Notes: a model not told the origin generated them from the letters alone. A stretch of DNA of 39,625 bases from CAZPAH01 sp964584495 (GCA_964584495.1 CAZPAH010000008.1:1-39625), one strand, 5' to 3'; shown: positions 26,430 to 35,811, numbered from the stretch's first letter. Numbers and translations are program-made.

Positions 26430-26435
26430 ATCCCG

Positions 26436-27968
26436 TCATGTTTTTCCTCCGGTTTTTTTCCGACACCCCCCGCCGATAACCGGTCTCAACAGATCCATCG
26501 CCTCGCCTCTGGAGTAGGCCCCGGTGACGATCAAACCGGTTGTGAACGCTATCGTCATAGCCGAGGCGTCTATGAGCGTCCTCAATATACCGCCGGGGTC
26601 GCGAACAAGGAAGAGGTGAAGGGCGGCGATAACCGATCCCACGGCGACTATCTTCAACAATCTGGCGTTATCGCCTCTTCTCCAGATGCCGGGAAAAGAT
26701 ACCGCCACCGCTCTCAATCCAAGGACCTCTATCGGCAGATAGGAAATCAGGGTCGCCGCCACCGCCCCTTCGGCGCCGAACGTCGGGATGAGAAAGATAT
26801 TGAGCAGGAAATTCAGCAGCGCCCCCGCTAGTGTGAGCTTCGCGTACGTTCCCGCCCTGTTCGCCGCGATCAGACCGGGGAGTATCACCGATCCCAGGCT
26901 CCTCATGACGATCAGGGGCAGGAAAAGCAGGAGAAGCCTGGCCGACTCGGCGAAACTGTCGGTGAAAAGCCCCGTAATGAGAGGCCGCGCAAGGCACCCG
27001 AAAACGATCACCACCAGGACCGAGTAGGTTATGGAATCCCTCAGCGATCTGTTCGCCAGGTCGCTGCATCTGTTCTTGTCCCCCCCCGCCCATGCTTCCG
27101 CCATGGCGGGCCTCAAAGTCATCACGAGGGCGAATGTCGGGAAAAGGCTGGTTTCCACCAGGTTTCTCGCCATCGAGTACAGACCTACATCGGAAGCCCC
27201 CTTGAAATAGCCCAGCATCAGCTTGTCGAGGAGGGAGTAGATCGTGACCGAAGCGCCGCTGACGGCGAGCGGAGCGCTAAAACGAAGGAGCTTCTTCCAG
27301 ACCCGGCCGCCGTCGGCACCGTCGGGAATACCCTCTCCACCCAGAGGGTGCAACCTGAAAATAATGACGAAAGCGGCCAATGCTGGAATCAGGGCGGCCG
27401 CGATATAGGCGCCCAATACCCCCAAGGGCCCCAGCGCCAATAACGCGGCCGCGAAGATGAGGCCTATCCGCAGCACGAGCATCGCGGATCGAATCGCGAA
27501 CAGCAGGCGGAAACGCTTCATGCCGATTATCAAGAGCGCCGCAAGCTCGTTGAAGCTGACGGAGAATATGAGGAGCCCGCTGATCCTGAAGAGGGGGATC
27601 AATCCCCTTTCGCCGAAGAATTCGGCGAGCTGCGCGGCGAAAAGAGTCGCGGCGACGGCAACCGGGAGGGTGAATACCAGCCTCAGCAGAATGCTGGAAA
27701 GAACGATATTGCCGATATAACCCGGTGAAGATACCCGGTACTCGGAAACGAACTTCGATGCTGCCCCTTCGACGCCGAACTTGGCCGCTATGAGAAAAAT
27801 GGTCGCCAGGGCCATGGTCCAGTTGATCAGGCCGACCGCCCTGGGACCCATCCACCTTGCAACCACCATCGACCCCACGAAAGAGCCGACAAGAGGGAGC
27901 GCCGTCGAACCGAAGGTCCAGAAATAACCCGCGGTCAGCGACTCCTTGGTGGAAGATCTTCCGTCCAT
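26436..27968 (-). CDS. Wzx-type polysaccharide flippase (MOP superfamily)
   Basis: The 510-residue protein has about 12-14 membrane segments and the MOP/Wzx start pattern (GYFWTFGSTALPLVGSFVGS, ARWMGPRAVGLINW). The ATG at 27968 lies 5 bp after wecB. It would flip lipid-linked oligosaccharide units across the inner membrane. MurJ is a related alternative, but the sugar-gene context favours O-antigen or exopolysaccharide export. Typical positively charged residues between helices are present; substrate cannot be told. Confidence 0.9.
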   Translation of the reverse strand: MDGRSSTKESLTAGYFWTFGSTALPLVGSFVGSMVVARWMGPRAVGLINWTMALATIFLIAAKFGVEGAASKFVSEYRVSSPGYIGNIVLSSILLRLVFTLPVAVAATLFAAQLAEFFGERGLIPLFRISGLLIFSVSFNELAALLIIGMKRFRLLFAIRSAMLVLRIGLIFAAALLALGPLGVLGAYIAAALIPALAAFVIIFRLHPLGGEGIPDGADGGRVWKKLLRFSAPLAVSGASVTIYSLLDKLMLGYFKGASDVGLYSMARNLVETSLFPTFALVMTLRPAMAEAWAGGDKNRCSDLANRSLRDSITYSVLVVIVFGCLARPLITGLFTDSFAESARLLLLFLPLIVMRSLGSVILPGLIAANRAGTYAKLTLAGALLNFLLNIFLIPTFGAEGAVAATLISYLPIEVLGLRAVAVSFPGIWRRGDNARLLKIVAVGSVIAALHLFLVRDPGGILRTLIDASAMTIAFTTGLIVTGAYSRGEAMDLLRPVIGGGCRKKTGGKT

Positions 27969-27973
27969 TGATA

Positions 27974-29062
27974 TCAGGGGAAATGCTTTTCAAGAATATC
28001 GGCGATACGTCCCGCCGTCTTACCATCCCATAAAGGCGGTATCGCGTGCTCGCCGGGCTCCGCGTCCATAAGCTTCATCGCTTCGATCTTCACCATTTCC
28101 GCATCGGTGCCTACGAGGATATTGGTTCCGATCTCTACGGTCACAGGACGCTCGGTATTTTCACGAACCGTGAGGCACGGCACTCCGAGGACGGTCGTCT
28201 CCTCCTGAATGCCTCCCGAATCGGTAATTACGATACGCGCGTGCCGCATCGCTTTCAGGAAATCGAGATACCCTACGGGCTCGATCATCCGGAGGCTGCC
28301 GAAAAGCTCGATAGGAGGATCGGCCGACTCTATCATCTTCGCGGTTCTTGGATGAACGGGAAAGATCACGGGCAGCCTGCGGGCGATCTCGCCGAGGCTC
28401 TCCACTAGCGACGCGAGCTTTTCGGGATCGTCGACGTTCGAAGGCCTGTGAAGGGTCACCAGGACATACCCTTTCTTCTCGATACCCAAATCTTCCAGTA
28501 TCTTCGATCGTTCGGCCTTGACCAGGTAGCTTACAAGGGAATCTATCATTATGTTCCCGACAAAGAATATCCTCTCCGGCCCGACACCCTCCCTCAGCAG
28601 ATTACCCTCCGCTTCCGGAGAGGTCGTGAAGCAGAAACGTGAAAGGATATCGGTCACCATCCTGTTCACCTCTTCCGGCATCGTCATGTCGAAGCTGCGC
28701 AGCCCCGCCTCGACATGAGCGACCGGAATGTAGAGCTTGGCCCCCACCAGGGAGCAGGCGAGGGTCGAGTTGACGTCGCCGACTACTATGACCAGGTCGG
28801 GGGCCGTCTCCCCGAGCACCTTCTCGAAGGCGATCATGATCCTTGCGGTCTGTTCGGCGTGACTGCCCGAACCGATTCCGAGATAGATATCCGGCTGAGG
28901 GAGCTCGAGATCGTCGAAAAACACCTTCGACATTTTTTCATCGTAATGCTGGCCGGTGTGAACGAGAACCGCCTCGATCCCTTTTCTCCGGGCGAATTCC
29001 CTCATGAGCGGCGCCGCCTTCATGAAGTTCGGCCGTGCTCCCACGACAACGATGGCTTTCAT
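27974..29062 (-). CDS. wecB: UDP-N-acetylglucosamine 2-epimerase (non-hydrolysing)
   Basis: The ATG overlaps the rmlB stop as ATGA, so translation is coupled. The 362-residue GT-B-fold product has GARPNFMKAAPL, VHTGQHYDEKMS, VGDVNSTLA, HVEAGLRSFDMTMPEE, TDSGGIQEETTVLGVP and RENTERPVTVEIGTN, all intact. It interconverts UDP-GlcNAc and UDP-ManNAc for surface polysaccharide. No UDP-ManNAc dehydrogenase of WecC type is adjacent, though the neighbouring nucleotide-sugar dehydrogenase (30186-31508) could in principle be one. Confidence 0.93.
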   Translation of the reverse strand: MKAIVVVGARPNFMKAAPLMREFARRKGIEAVLVHTGQHYDEKMSKVFFDDLELPQPDIYLGIGSGSHAEQTARIMIAFEKVLGETAPDLVIVVGDVNSTLACSLVGAKLYIPVAHVEAGLRSFDMTMPEEVNRMVTDILSRFCFTTSPEAEGNLLREGVGPERIFFVGNIMIDSLVSYLVKAERSKILEDLGIEKKGYVLVTLHRPSNVDDPEKLASLVESLGEIARRLPVIFPVHPRTAKMIESADPPIELFGSLRMIEPVGYLDFLKAMRHARIVITDSGGIQEETTVLGVPCLTVRENTERPVTVEIGTNILVGTDAEMVKIEAMKLMDAEPGEHAIPPLWDGKTAGRIADILEKHFP

Positions 29063-30093
29063 TTGCCGCCCTTCCGTCTACTCCGGGCACCGAGGCGCTT
29101 GCCGTACATGGTGCTGTAATATCTCCTGAAAGATCCTTCCTTAACCGGTCTCCACCAACCCTCGTTCCTCCTGTACCATCTCACCGTTTTAGCGATCCCT
29201 TCCGTGAACCCGGTCTTCTTCCTCCATCCGAGGGCGCGGATTTTCCTGGTGTTTACCGCGTAGCGCCTATCGTGACCCTTGCGGTCGGTGACGAGCGTGA
29301 GTAGGCCCGGGTCGGCCCCCGTCATCTCGATTATCTTCCTCGCTATGAAGATATTCTTCTTTTCCTCGCCCGCTCCTATATTGTAGACCTCTCCGATCCG
29401 CCCCTTTCTTCCGACGAGCTCTATCGCGCGGCAGTTGTCCTCTACGTAAATCCAGTCCCTGACGTTCTTACCGTCACCGTAAAGGGGCAACTTCTTTCCC
29501 TCTATCGCGTTCGTCACGAAGAGCGGTATGAACTTCTCGGGGTGCTGGTACGGGCCGTAATTGTTGGAGCTGCGCGTGATGATCGCCGGGAGTCCGTAGG
29601 TCTTGTAGAACGATCTTACCAGCATATCGGCCCCCGCCTTGCTGGCCGAGTAGGGGCTGTTCGGGCGAAGGGGATCGGTTTCCTTGAACTTCCCCTTTAC
29701 TATGCTTCCGTAGACCTCGTCGGTCGATATCTGCACGAAACGGCCGACCTCGTGCTTCAAAGCCTTCTGAAGAAGGGTGAATGTGCCCATCACATCGGTC
29801 GAAACGAAATCCTTGGCACCGAGTATCGATCTGTCGACATGGGTCTCCGCCGCGAAATTGTAGATTATATCCGTTCCGGGGACGATAGTATCGAGCAACC
29901 TGCCGTTGGATATATCGCCGCGGACAAACTCCAGCCGCCGATCGTCAAGAAGGCCCGAAAGGTTCTCGAGATTTCCGGCATACGTCAGCTTATCGAGGAC
30001 CGTCACCCTTAAGGCGCCCTTCCTCCCGAGAAGCATCCTTACAAAGTTGGAGCCGATAAAGCCGGCGCCGCCGGTGACGAGTATCTTTTTCAT
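29059..30093 (-). CDS. rmlB: dTDP-glucose 4,6-dehydratase
   Basis: ATG 30093 with GGGGAGGG upstream gives 344 residues. The extended SDR features are the NAD loop TGGAGFIGSNFV, the RmlB catalytic ISTDEVYG, the YSASKAGAD active-site Tyr/Lys, SSNNYGPYQHPEKFIP and GDGKNVRDWIYVEDN. It makes dTDP-4-keto-6-deoxyglucose, the branch point to rhamnose and other deoxysugars. RmlA, RmlC and RmlD are not in this window. A basic tail (RSRRKGGK) extends beyond the usual end. Confidence 0.92.
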   Translation of the reverse strand: MKKILVTGGAGFIGSNFVRMLLGRKGALRVTVLDKLTYAGNLENLSGLLDDRRLEFVRGDISNGRLLDTIVPGTDIIYNFAAETHVDRSILGAKDFVSTDVMGTFTLLQKALKHEVGRFVQISTDEVYGSIVKGKFKETDPLRPNSPYSASKAGADMLVRSFYKTYGLPAIITRSSNNYGPYQHPEKFIPLFVTNAIEGKKLPLYGDGKNVRDWIYVEDNCRAIELVGRKGRIGEVYNIGAGEEKKNIFIARKIIEMTGADPGLLTLVTDRKGHDRRYAVNTRKIRALGWRKKTGFTEGIAKTVRWYRRNEGWWRPVKEGSFRRYYSTMYGKRLGARSRRKGGK

Positions 30094-30185
30094 GCCCTCC
30101 CCTGTCTTTTTCCGCCATCGCCCCGTACCGTCTCCGGCCGGCCGGTCCCGCTTCACCGCGGGCGGCCGTCCCGCACGGCCCGACG

Positions 30186-31508
30186 CTAGAGCTCTTCGCC
30201 TCCCCGGCGCCCGAAAGACCTGTACCTGAAGCCGATCTTCCTCATGACATCGGGTTTATAAATATTGCGGCAGTCTATTACGATCGGAGCACGCAGCAGC
30301 TCCTTCACCTTCTCCAGCTCGAGCTGCCTGAATTCATTCCACTCCGTCATCAGCACCAGCGCGTCGGCCCCTTCGAGCGCCGAGTAGGAATCATCGAAAA
30401 ATATTATACTGTCGCCGCATTCCTTCCTCGCGTTATCCATCGCGATCGGATCGTAGGCATGCACCGTGGCGCCGAGCTTCTTCAGCCTATCGACGAGCTT
30501 AAGGGCCGGAGCGTGGCGCAGATCGTCCGTGTTGGGCTTGAAGGAGAGCCCCAGAACCGCTATCGTCTTCCCTTTAAGGTTCGGGATCTCGGACCCGAGC
30601 TTGCCCAGGAGAACATCGATCCTCGATTCGTTCACGTCGCTGGCGGCCTGGATAACCTTCAGGTCCACCTCGGATGCGGAAGCCGTGTGCAGTATGGCCG
30701 ACACATCCTTGGGCAGGCACGATCCGCCGTATCCGACTCCCGCATGGAGAAATTTCGGCCCGATCCTCTTATCGAGCCCCACCGCTTTGGCGACCTCGCC
30801 GACATCAGCCCCGACACTCTCGCACAGATCGGATATCTCATTTATAAATGAGATCTTAACCGCGAGAAATGCATTGCTGGCATACTTGACCAGCTCCGCC
30901 GTCCTGATGGCGGTAAAAACGATCGGCGTCTCGAGAAGGTAGAGGGGGCGGTATATCTCCCTCATGATATCACGGGCCCTTTCCGATTCCACGCCGATCA
31001 CCACCCTGTTAGGTCTCATGAAATCCTCGATCGCCGAACCCTCGCGAAGAAACTCGGGGTTCGAAACCAGGTCGAACGGTATATCCCCCTCCAGGCTGTC
31101 CCTTATTATCCTTCCGACTTCCTCGGAAGTTCCCACCGGAACGGTGCTCTTCTGAACGAAAATCTTGTATCCGTCCATGTTGAGCGCCACATCCCTGGCG
31201 ACCTGGCGCACGGCGCTTAGGTCTGCCGCTCCATCATCGCCCATCGGTGTGCCGACGGCGGAGAAGACAACGAGCGAGTCCTTGATCGATGCAGGCAGAT
31301 CGGTGGTGAACTTCAGACGGCCCGCATCGTAATTCCTTTCCACCAGCTCCTTGAGACCCGGTTCGTATATCGGCATCACTCCGCTTCGGATCTTCTCGAT
31401 TCTTTCACCGTCAATATCAACGCAGATCACGGTATTCCCGAAATCGGCAAGGCATGCGCCGCTGACGAGGCCAACATAACCGGTTCCAACCATGCATATT
31501 CTTGGCAT
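30186..31508 (-). CDS. UDP-glucose 6-dehydrogenase family protein
   Basis: The 440-residue product has the full UDP-sugar dehydrogenase layout: GTGYVGLVSGACLADFG, VGTPMGDDG, NPEFLREGSAIEDF, the catalytic Cys in GYGGSCLPKD, and LSFKPNTDDLRHAPA. It oxidises UDP-glucose to UDP-glucuronate with NAD. UDP-ManNAc dehydrogenase (WecC) is a close relative and wecB is two genes away, but REGSAI and overall similarity fit UDP-glucose better. It is 92 bp before rmlB; its own leader carries a hairpin at 31536-31554. Confidence 0.88.
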   Translation of the reverse strand: MPRICMVGTGYVGLVSGACLADFGNTVICVDIDGERIEKIRSGVMPIYEPGLKELVERNYDAGRLKFTTDLPASIKDSLVVFSAVGTPMGDDGAADLSAVRQVARDVALNMDGYKIFVQKSTVPVGTSEEVGRIIRDSLEGDIPFDLVSNPEFLREGSAIEDFMRPNRVVIGVESERARDIMREIYRPLYLLETPIVFTAIRTAELVKYASNAFLAVKISFINEISDLCESVGADVGEVAKAVGLDKRIGPKFLHAGVGYGGSCLPKDVSAILHTASASEVDLKVIQAASDVNESRIDVLLGKLGSEIPNLKGKTIAVLGLSFKPNTDDLRHAPALKLVDRLKKLGATVHAYDPIAMDNARKECGDSIIFFDDSYSALEGADALVLMTEWNEFRQLELEKVKELLRAPIVIDCRNIYKPDVMRKIGFRYRSFGRRGGEEL

Positions 31509-31535
31509 TCCCTACTCCCTTTCGCGAACCGAGTC

Positions 31536-31554
31536 GGGATGACTTGCTCATCCC
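31536..31554 (-). other. Hairpin in the leader of the UDP-sugar dehydrogenase gene
   Basis: GGGATGA and TCATCCC form a perfect 7-bp stem with a 5-nt loop, ending 28 bp before the ATG at 31508, in the 101-bp gap after the upstream SDR gene. There is no T-run. It may protect or pace the transcript. Confidence 0.35.
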
Positions 31555-31609
31555 CGGATAGTCCGATCCAGCCGGGATCTATCCATTCAGGCTTTAAGTA
31601 ACATGCGAC

Positions 31610-32605
31610 CTATGCGGAAGATGCAAGCACGCTTCGTTCCCACCACGACAACAGGTCGTAGAGCATCTTTTCCGTAGGGATCGCCGGATTCCACTTCGTC
31701 TCTCTTTTCAGCTTCCCGTTATCTCCGATCAATACCGGCACATCGACCGGCCTGAGCAATTTCGGGTCCGTTTCCACCCTGATATCGGTTTTTACGATAC
31801 GAATCATCGTCTCGAGGGCGTCGGAAAGCTTCAATCCTTTTCCCGAGCATACGTTGTAGACATCCCCCGCCCTTCCCTTCTCCGCAAGGGACACATAGGC
31901 GTCGCAGACATCCCTGACATCGAGAAAGTCCCTTACGACGCCGATGTTTCCCGTCCTTATGACAGGCTCCGTCTTTCCGGCCGCCGCCATAGCGCACTGC
32001 CTCGCGAACGAGGGGAGAACGAACCTGTCCGTCTGCCCCGGCCCCGTGTGGCTGAAGCTCCTTGTGAGAAGCACGTTCAGCGAAAAGGCCCGGTGGTACT
32101 GCATCGCTACAATCTCCTGGGACGCCTTGCTCGAGGCATAGGGGCTCACCGGCTCGATCGGCGTCTTCTCGTCGAGCGGCATCTCGCCGGGAGAGCGGTT
32201 ACCGTACTCCTCGCATGAGCCGGTTACCAGAACCCTGGCATCCCCGGCGCTTTTCCTTACCGCCTCGAGAAGATTCACCGTTGCGATAACGTTGCTCTCC
32301 ATAGTCAAGCGGGGCTGCTCGAACGATCTCGAAGCCGAGCTCTGGGCGGCCAGATGAAAAATCCTCTCCGGTTTCCACCGGGCGACGATATCCTCGACCG
32401 TTTCACCGTCGAGAAGATCGCATCTTGCATATTCGGCGCCGGCGGGATACGACCCCCGATAGGCCGGTCCATCATCGCCGGCATACCCCGCCTCCGGACT
32501 GCCGGCGGCAAGATCGACGCCCAGAACCTCATGTCCTTCCTCGACCAGCTTCGCCGCCAGATACCCGCCCACGAAACCGTATGCTCCCGTAACCATTACT
32601 TTCAT
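31610..32605 (-). CDS. GDP-6-deoxymannose reductase/GDP-mannose dehydratase-type SDR enzyme (paralogue 2)
   Basis: The 331-residue extended SDR has GAYGFVGGYLA for NAD(P), TGSCEEYGN, the YASSKASQE active site, SFSHTGPGQ and DVRDVCDAY. HTGPGQ is typical of Rmd-type GDP-4-keto-6-deoxymannose reductases. It shares its C-terminal pattern (LRPVDVPVLIGDNGKLKRE) with the next upstream gene product, so the two are tandem paralogues, 26 bp apart. Together they could make GDP-rhamnose or a related deoxysugar; specificity is not fixed by sequence. Confidence 0.85.
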   Translation of the reverse strand: MKVMVTGAYGFVGGYLAAKLVEEGHEVLGVDLAAGSPEAGYAGDDGPAYRGSYPAGAEYARCDLLDGETVEDIVARWKPERIFHLAAQSSASRSFEQPRLTMESNVIATVNLLEAVRKSAGDARVLVTGSCEEYGNRSPGEMPLDEKTPIEPVSPYASSKASQEIVAMQYHRAFSLNVLLTRSFSHTGPGQTDRFVLPSFARQCAMAAAGKTEPVIRTGNIGVVRDFLDVRDVCDAYVSLAEKGRAGDVYNVCSGKGLKLSDALETMIRIVKTDIRVETDPKLLRPVDVPVLIGDNGKLKRETKWNPAIPTEKMLYDLLSWWERSVLASSA

Positions 32606-32631
32606 GGATAATTCCGCCTAGGCCTTCCCCT

Positions 32632-33588
32632 TTACACCGGGCATTTTCTCCAGAAATCGAGGAGATCGGAAAGAGTCTTTTCGATAGGTATTTCAGGTTC
32701 CCAGCTGGTATCCTCGCGGAACTTGCCGTTGTCTCCCTCGAGCAGCGGAACGTCGCTCGGCCTCAGCCTTTCCTTATCTTTCCTTATTTCCACCTTAACC
32801 CCGCTGAGATCGATCAGCATATCGAGAATATCCTTGATACTATGGCTTGTTCCGGAGCAGATATTATAGACCGTTCCGGGAATCCCTTTTTCCAGCGAAA
32901 GCCAGTAGGCCCGAACCATATCCCTCACGTCGGTGAAATCCCTCTTGGCCTCGAGATTTCCTACGTTCATGACCGGTTTCCTCGACCCCTTCTCGATTTC
33001 GGCTATCTGCTTGGCGAAATCGGAGCAGACGAACACCGGACCGCGCCTCGGGCCGGTATGGTTGAACCCCCTGGTTCTCACTATCTTCATTCCGTAACTC
33101 TTGAAATATTGGTACCCCAGCATATCCTGCCCGACCTTGCTTACCCCGTAAGGGCTGAGAGGCCGTAGCGGATTCGTCTCCTTTATCGGTATCTCGTCGG
33201 GGTGGACCATACCGTACTCCTCGCTGGAACATGCGATCTGGATGCGGCAATCCAGACCGATCTTCTTGACCGCCTCGAAGATATTGAGCTGCCCAATAAT
33301 ATTCGTGATCAACGATTCGCTCGGCGCCTTCCACGAAGTGGGAACGAAGCTCTGGGCGGCCAGGTGGAAGATATAATCGGGCATTACCTCCTCAACCACA
33401 TCCCTCGTGGATGAAGCGTCCCTGAGATCGCATTCGAGAAGCTTCAACCTGTTCCAGATATGTTCTATATTCTCGGTGCGGCTCCTCCAGCGGATTATCC
33501 CGTAGAGATCCACACCCTCCTGTTCAAGGCAGAAATCCGCCAGATGGCTTCCGGCGAACCCGGTAATTCCCGTTATTAGTACGCGCAT
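32632..33588 (-). CDS. GDP-mannose 4,6-dehydratase-type SDR enzyme (paralogue 1)
   Basis: ATG 33588 has GGGGAG upstream. The 318-residue product has GITGFAGSHLADF, LECDLRD, FHLAAQSFVPTSW, CSSEEYG, YGVSKVGQD, GFNHTGPRRG and DVRDMVRAYWLS. It is shorter than classical Gmd and has the HTGP loop of reductases, so dehydratase versus reductase is uncertain. It is the first gene behind the promoter at 33662-33689 and leads the polysaccharide set. The next gene down is a paralogue. Confidence 0.85.
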   Translation of the reverse strand: MRVLITGITGFAGSHLADFCLEQEGVDLYGIIRWRSRTENIEHIWNRLKLLECDLRDASSTRDVVEEVMPDYIFHLAAQSFVPTSWKAPSESLITNIIGQLNIFEAVKKIGLDCRIQIACSSEEYGMVHPDEIPIKETNPLRPLSPYGVSKVGQDMLGYQYFKSYGMKIVRTRGFNHTGPRRGPVFVCSDFAKQIAEIEKGSRKPVMNVGNLEAKRDFTDVRDMVRAYWLSLEKGIPGTVYNICSGTSHSIKDILDMLIDLSGVKVEIRKDKERLRPSDVPLLEGDNGKFREDTSWEPEIPIEKTLSDLLDFWRKCPV

Positions 33589-33609
33589 TAAAGCTCCCCT
33601 TTTTTGAGT

Positions 33610-33623
33610 CCCGGCGTCCCGGG
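33610..33623 (-). other. GC hairpin in the leader of the polysaccharide operon
   Basis: CCCGG and CCGGG form a 5-bp stem with a 4-nt loop between the predicted start site (near 33655) and the ribosome site of the first SDR gene. On the minus strand it is followed by A residues and not T, so it is not a terminator. Confidence 0.3.
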
Positions 33624-33661
33624 AGGCAACCTCAACAGGACAAACACAATCAGAATTACTA

Positions 33662-33689
33662 ATTATATCAGAACTTAATGCCCGGTCAA
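33662..33689 (-). promoter_or_regulatory. Sigma70-type promoter of the polysaccharide operon
   Basis: TTGACC (33684-33689) and a perfect TATAAT (33662-33667) on the minus strand are 16 bp apart, with TGA before the -10 box forming an extended -10. The start near 33655 gives a leader of about 66 nt. It lies just after the stop codon (33705) of the transporter gene and separates the pyr set from the sugar genes. Confidence 0.75.
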
Positions 33690-33704
33690 GGGATCAATCG
33701 CCGC

Positions 33705-34982
33705 TCACCTGAAGATAAACCAGAGCGCAAGCCATGAAACCCCCGTTGCCGCAATTGTGAATGGAAGTCCGATCTTCATGAAATCGAGAAATGATACCGA
33801 CTCGCCTTCATCCCCGAGAATGCCGATTGCCACGATGTTCGCCGCCGCTCCTATCGGAGTAATGTTGCCCCCCATGCAGGAACCTATCAGTACCCCCAGG
33901 GTCAGAAGCTCCGGATGGACCCCGACGGTCGCGCTCAGGCCGATCACCACCGGCAGCATCGCGGCGATATACGGGACGTTGTCGATGAAAGCCGAAACAA
34001 GCACCGAGAACCATACTATTATCGAGAAGATCAGAAACGGGTTTCTGCCTTTCAACCATTCGAGCCGGCCCACGAGCGCCGCTATCGCGCCCCTTTCGAC
34101 AAGCATATGAACAAGAATGAAAACGGCCATCAGGAAAAAAACCGTCCCCCAGTCGAGCTTCCATTTTAACTTCCCCCCCGGTCGCCTCTCCCTCACCTTG
34201 TGCCACGCGAATCCCGCCGCGCCGATCGATATGCACGCGACCCCCCCGAACCAGCGGAAACCCGGATCGAACACGGTGGCGAAGGAGAGAAGGACTATCG
34301 CCAGCGCGATCAGCCAGACCGGCACCCAGCTCCTGACGGGCGTCACCTCTAAATGGGACGGTTTCTGCCTGTCTTTTCTCAGGAAAAACAGGAGGACGGC
34401 AAAGCCGGCGACCGCACCGAGTTGTACTATCCAGAATATGCCCGGTTTCCCTCCGGCGAACGAGGAACCCGTGTACCAGAAGAAATCGACGAACGTCATC
34501 CTCGTCTGCGCCGCCAGGATCATGCTGGGCGTATCCCCGATAAGTATGGCCATCCCCTGCAGGTTGGACGAGATGGCCACGCCGATTATCACCGGAACCG
34601 GCGAGACACCGGCCTTCGATGCCAGATGAAGGGCGATCGGGGCCACGACCAGAACAGTGACGACGTTATCCATGAATATCGAGAACACCGACGCGAAGAC
34701 GATGATGGCGAGGAAGGCGACGCACAGGTTGGGAGACCGGTTGATCAGGTGATCCGATATCGTTTCGGGAAGGTTGGAGTAGCTGAACAGCCTCGCCAGG
34801 ATCAGCGAACCGACGAATATTCCGATCACGTTCCAGTTGACTCCGAAGAAAAGCTCGTGGAAGCTGAGCGATCCCAGCACAAGGGCGGCGCATATTCCTA
34901 TCCACGCAATGACCGGCCTGAATCTGTCGGAGATGATGAGCCCGGTGTAGACGGCCATGAAGATTATTACGGCTTTCCACAT
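33705..34982 (-). CDS. ArsB/NhaD-type ion transporter
   Basis: The 425-residue protein has about 11-12 membrane segments in two homologous halves. Each half has an Asp-Asn-Val motif in a helix: FSIFMDNVVTVLVVAP and SAFIDNVPYIAAMLP. GDTPSMILA and GGNITPIGAAANIVAIGI complete the ion transporter superfamily pattern. Relatives move Na+/H+, arsenite or carboxylates; the substrate here is unknown. It starts 9 bp after pyrF and closes the pyrimidine operon, a placement with no obvious metabolic reason. Confidence 0.88.
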   Translation of the reverse strand: MWKAVIIFMAVYTGLIISDRFRPVIAWIGICAALVLGSLSFHELFFGVNWNVIGIFVGSLILARLFSYSNLPETISDHLINRSPNLCVAFLAIIVFASVFSIFMDNVVTVLVVAPIALHLASKAGVSPVPVIIGVAISSNLQGMAILIGDTPSMILAAQTRMTFVDFFWYTGSSFAGGKPGIFWIVQLGAVAGFAVLLFFLRKDRQKPSHLEVTPVRSWVPVWLIALAIVLLSFATVFDPGFRWFGGVACISIGAAGFAWHKVRERRPGGKLKWKLDWGTVFFLMAVFILVHMLVERGAIAALVGRLEWLKGRNPFLIFSIIVWFSVLVSAFIDNVPYIAAMLPVVIGLSATVGVHPELLTLGVLIGSCMGGNITPIGAAANIVAIGILGDEGESVSFLDFMKIGLPFTIAATGVSWLALWFIFR

Positions 34983-34991
34983 CGGCCGGCT

Positions 34992-35711
34992 CTACCCCTC
35001 TTCGAGTTCCCTGATTATCTCCTCCGCCGCAAGCGCCGGGGAGGAAGCCTGGTAAATCGGCCTTCCTATCACCAGAAAATCGGACCCGGCCGCCATGGCG
35101 GCCGCCGGTGTTGCGATACGTTTCTGATCGCCGGCCGAAGTGCCAGCCGGCCGTATTCCCGGCGTGACGATCTTCAAGCCGTCGGCGAACTCTTCCCGCA
35201 GTACCGCCGTCTCGCCGACGGAGGCGACGACGCCGTCGAGACCGGCCTTCAATGCCCTGTCGGCGCGCCTCAGCACGAGGTCGGAGGTGCTGCCGCCGTA
35301 TAATGAGGTGTCGGCGAGATCCTCCTCCGTAATACTCGTAAGAACCGTTACTCCGACCAGGAGGGGACGCGCCCTCCCCGACTTCGAGGCGGCTTCCGAG
35401 GCGGCTTCAGCGGCCGCCTTCATCATCTCGACCCCTCCGCAGGCATGCAGCGTCATCATGCTGACATCGAGGCCGCAGGCCGCTTTTACCGCTCCGGCGA
35501 CGGTCGCCGGTATATCGTGGAACTTGAGATCGAGAAAGACCGATGCGCCCGTCTCGCGAATCTCATCGACCATCCCAGGTCCCTCGGCGGTAAACAGCCT
35601 GCTTCCAAGTTTGAAATAACCTATCTTTCCCCTGAGGGCGGCTACGAGAGCTATCGCCGCGCCCCTCGTTTCGACGTCCAGCGCCGCTATGATCTGCGGT
35701 TTTCCCCTCAT
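34992..35711 (-). CDS. pyrF: Orotidine 5'-phosphate decarboxylase
   Basis: ATG 35711 with AAAGGA upstream gives 239 residues, typical for PyrF; a longer frame to 35780 lacks a ribosome site. The TIM barrel has AALDVETRG, YFKLGSRLF, the catalytic FLDLKFHDIPATV, VTVLTSI, IVTPGIRP and FLVIGRPIYQA. It makes UMP from OMP in the last step of the pathway. It follows pyrD after 100 bp. Confidence 0.95.
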   Translation of the reverse strand: MRGKPQIIAALDVETRGAAIALVAALRGKIGYFKLGSRLFTAEGPGMVDEIRETGASVFLDLKFHDIPATVAGAVKAACGLDVSMMTLHACGGVEMMKAAAEAASEAASKSGRARPLLVGVTVLTSITEEDLADTSLYGGSTSDLVLRRADRALKAGLDGVVASVGETAVLREEFADGLKIVTPGIRPAGTSAGDQKRIATPAAAMAAGSDFLVIGRPIYQASSPALAAEEIIRELEEG

Positions 35712-35811
35712 CGACGATCGTCCTTTCTGCATCCGGCTGAACGCCGGGTCCGTCAGGCTCCGCGAGGCGGCACCCATCACCCGTCCGAATTCGGGCTTTC
35801 GGCTCCGGCCG

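Noticed and set aside
30094..30185. GC-rich gap before rmlB as a possible RNA gene
   Set aside because: It has overlapping CCGG repeats but no cloverleaf or other known RNA fold that I can trace.
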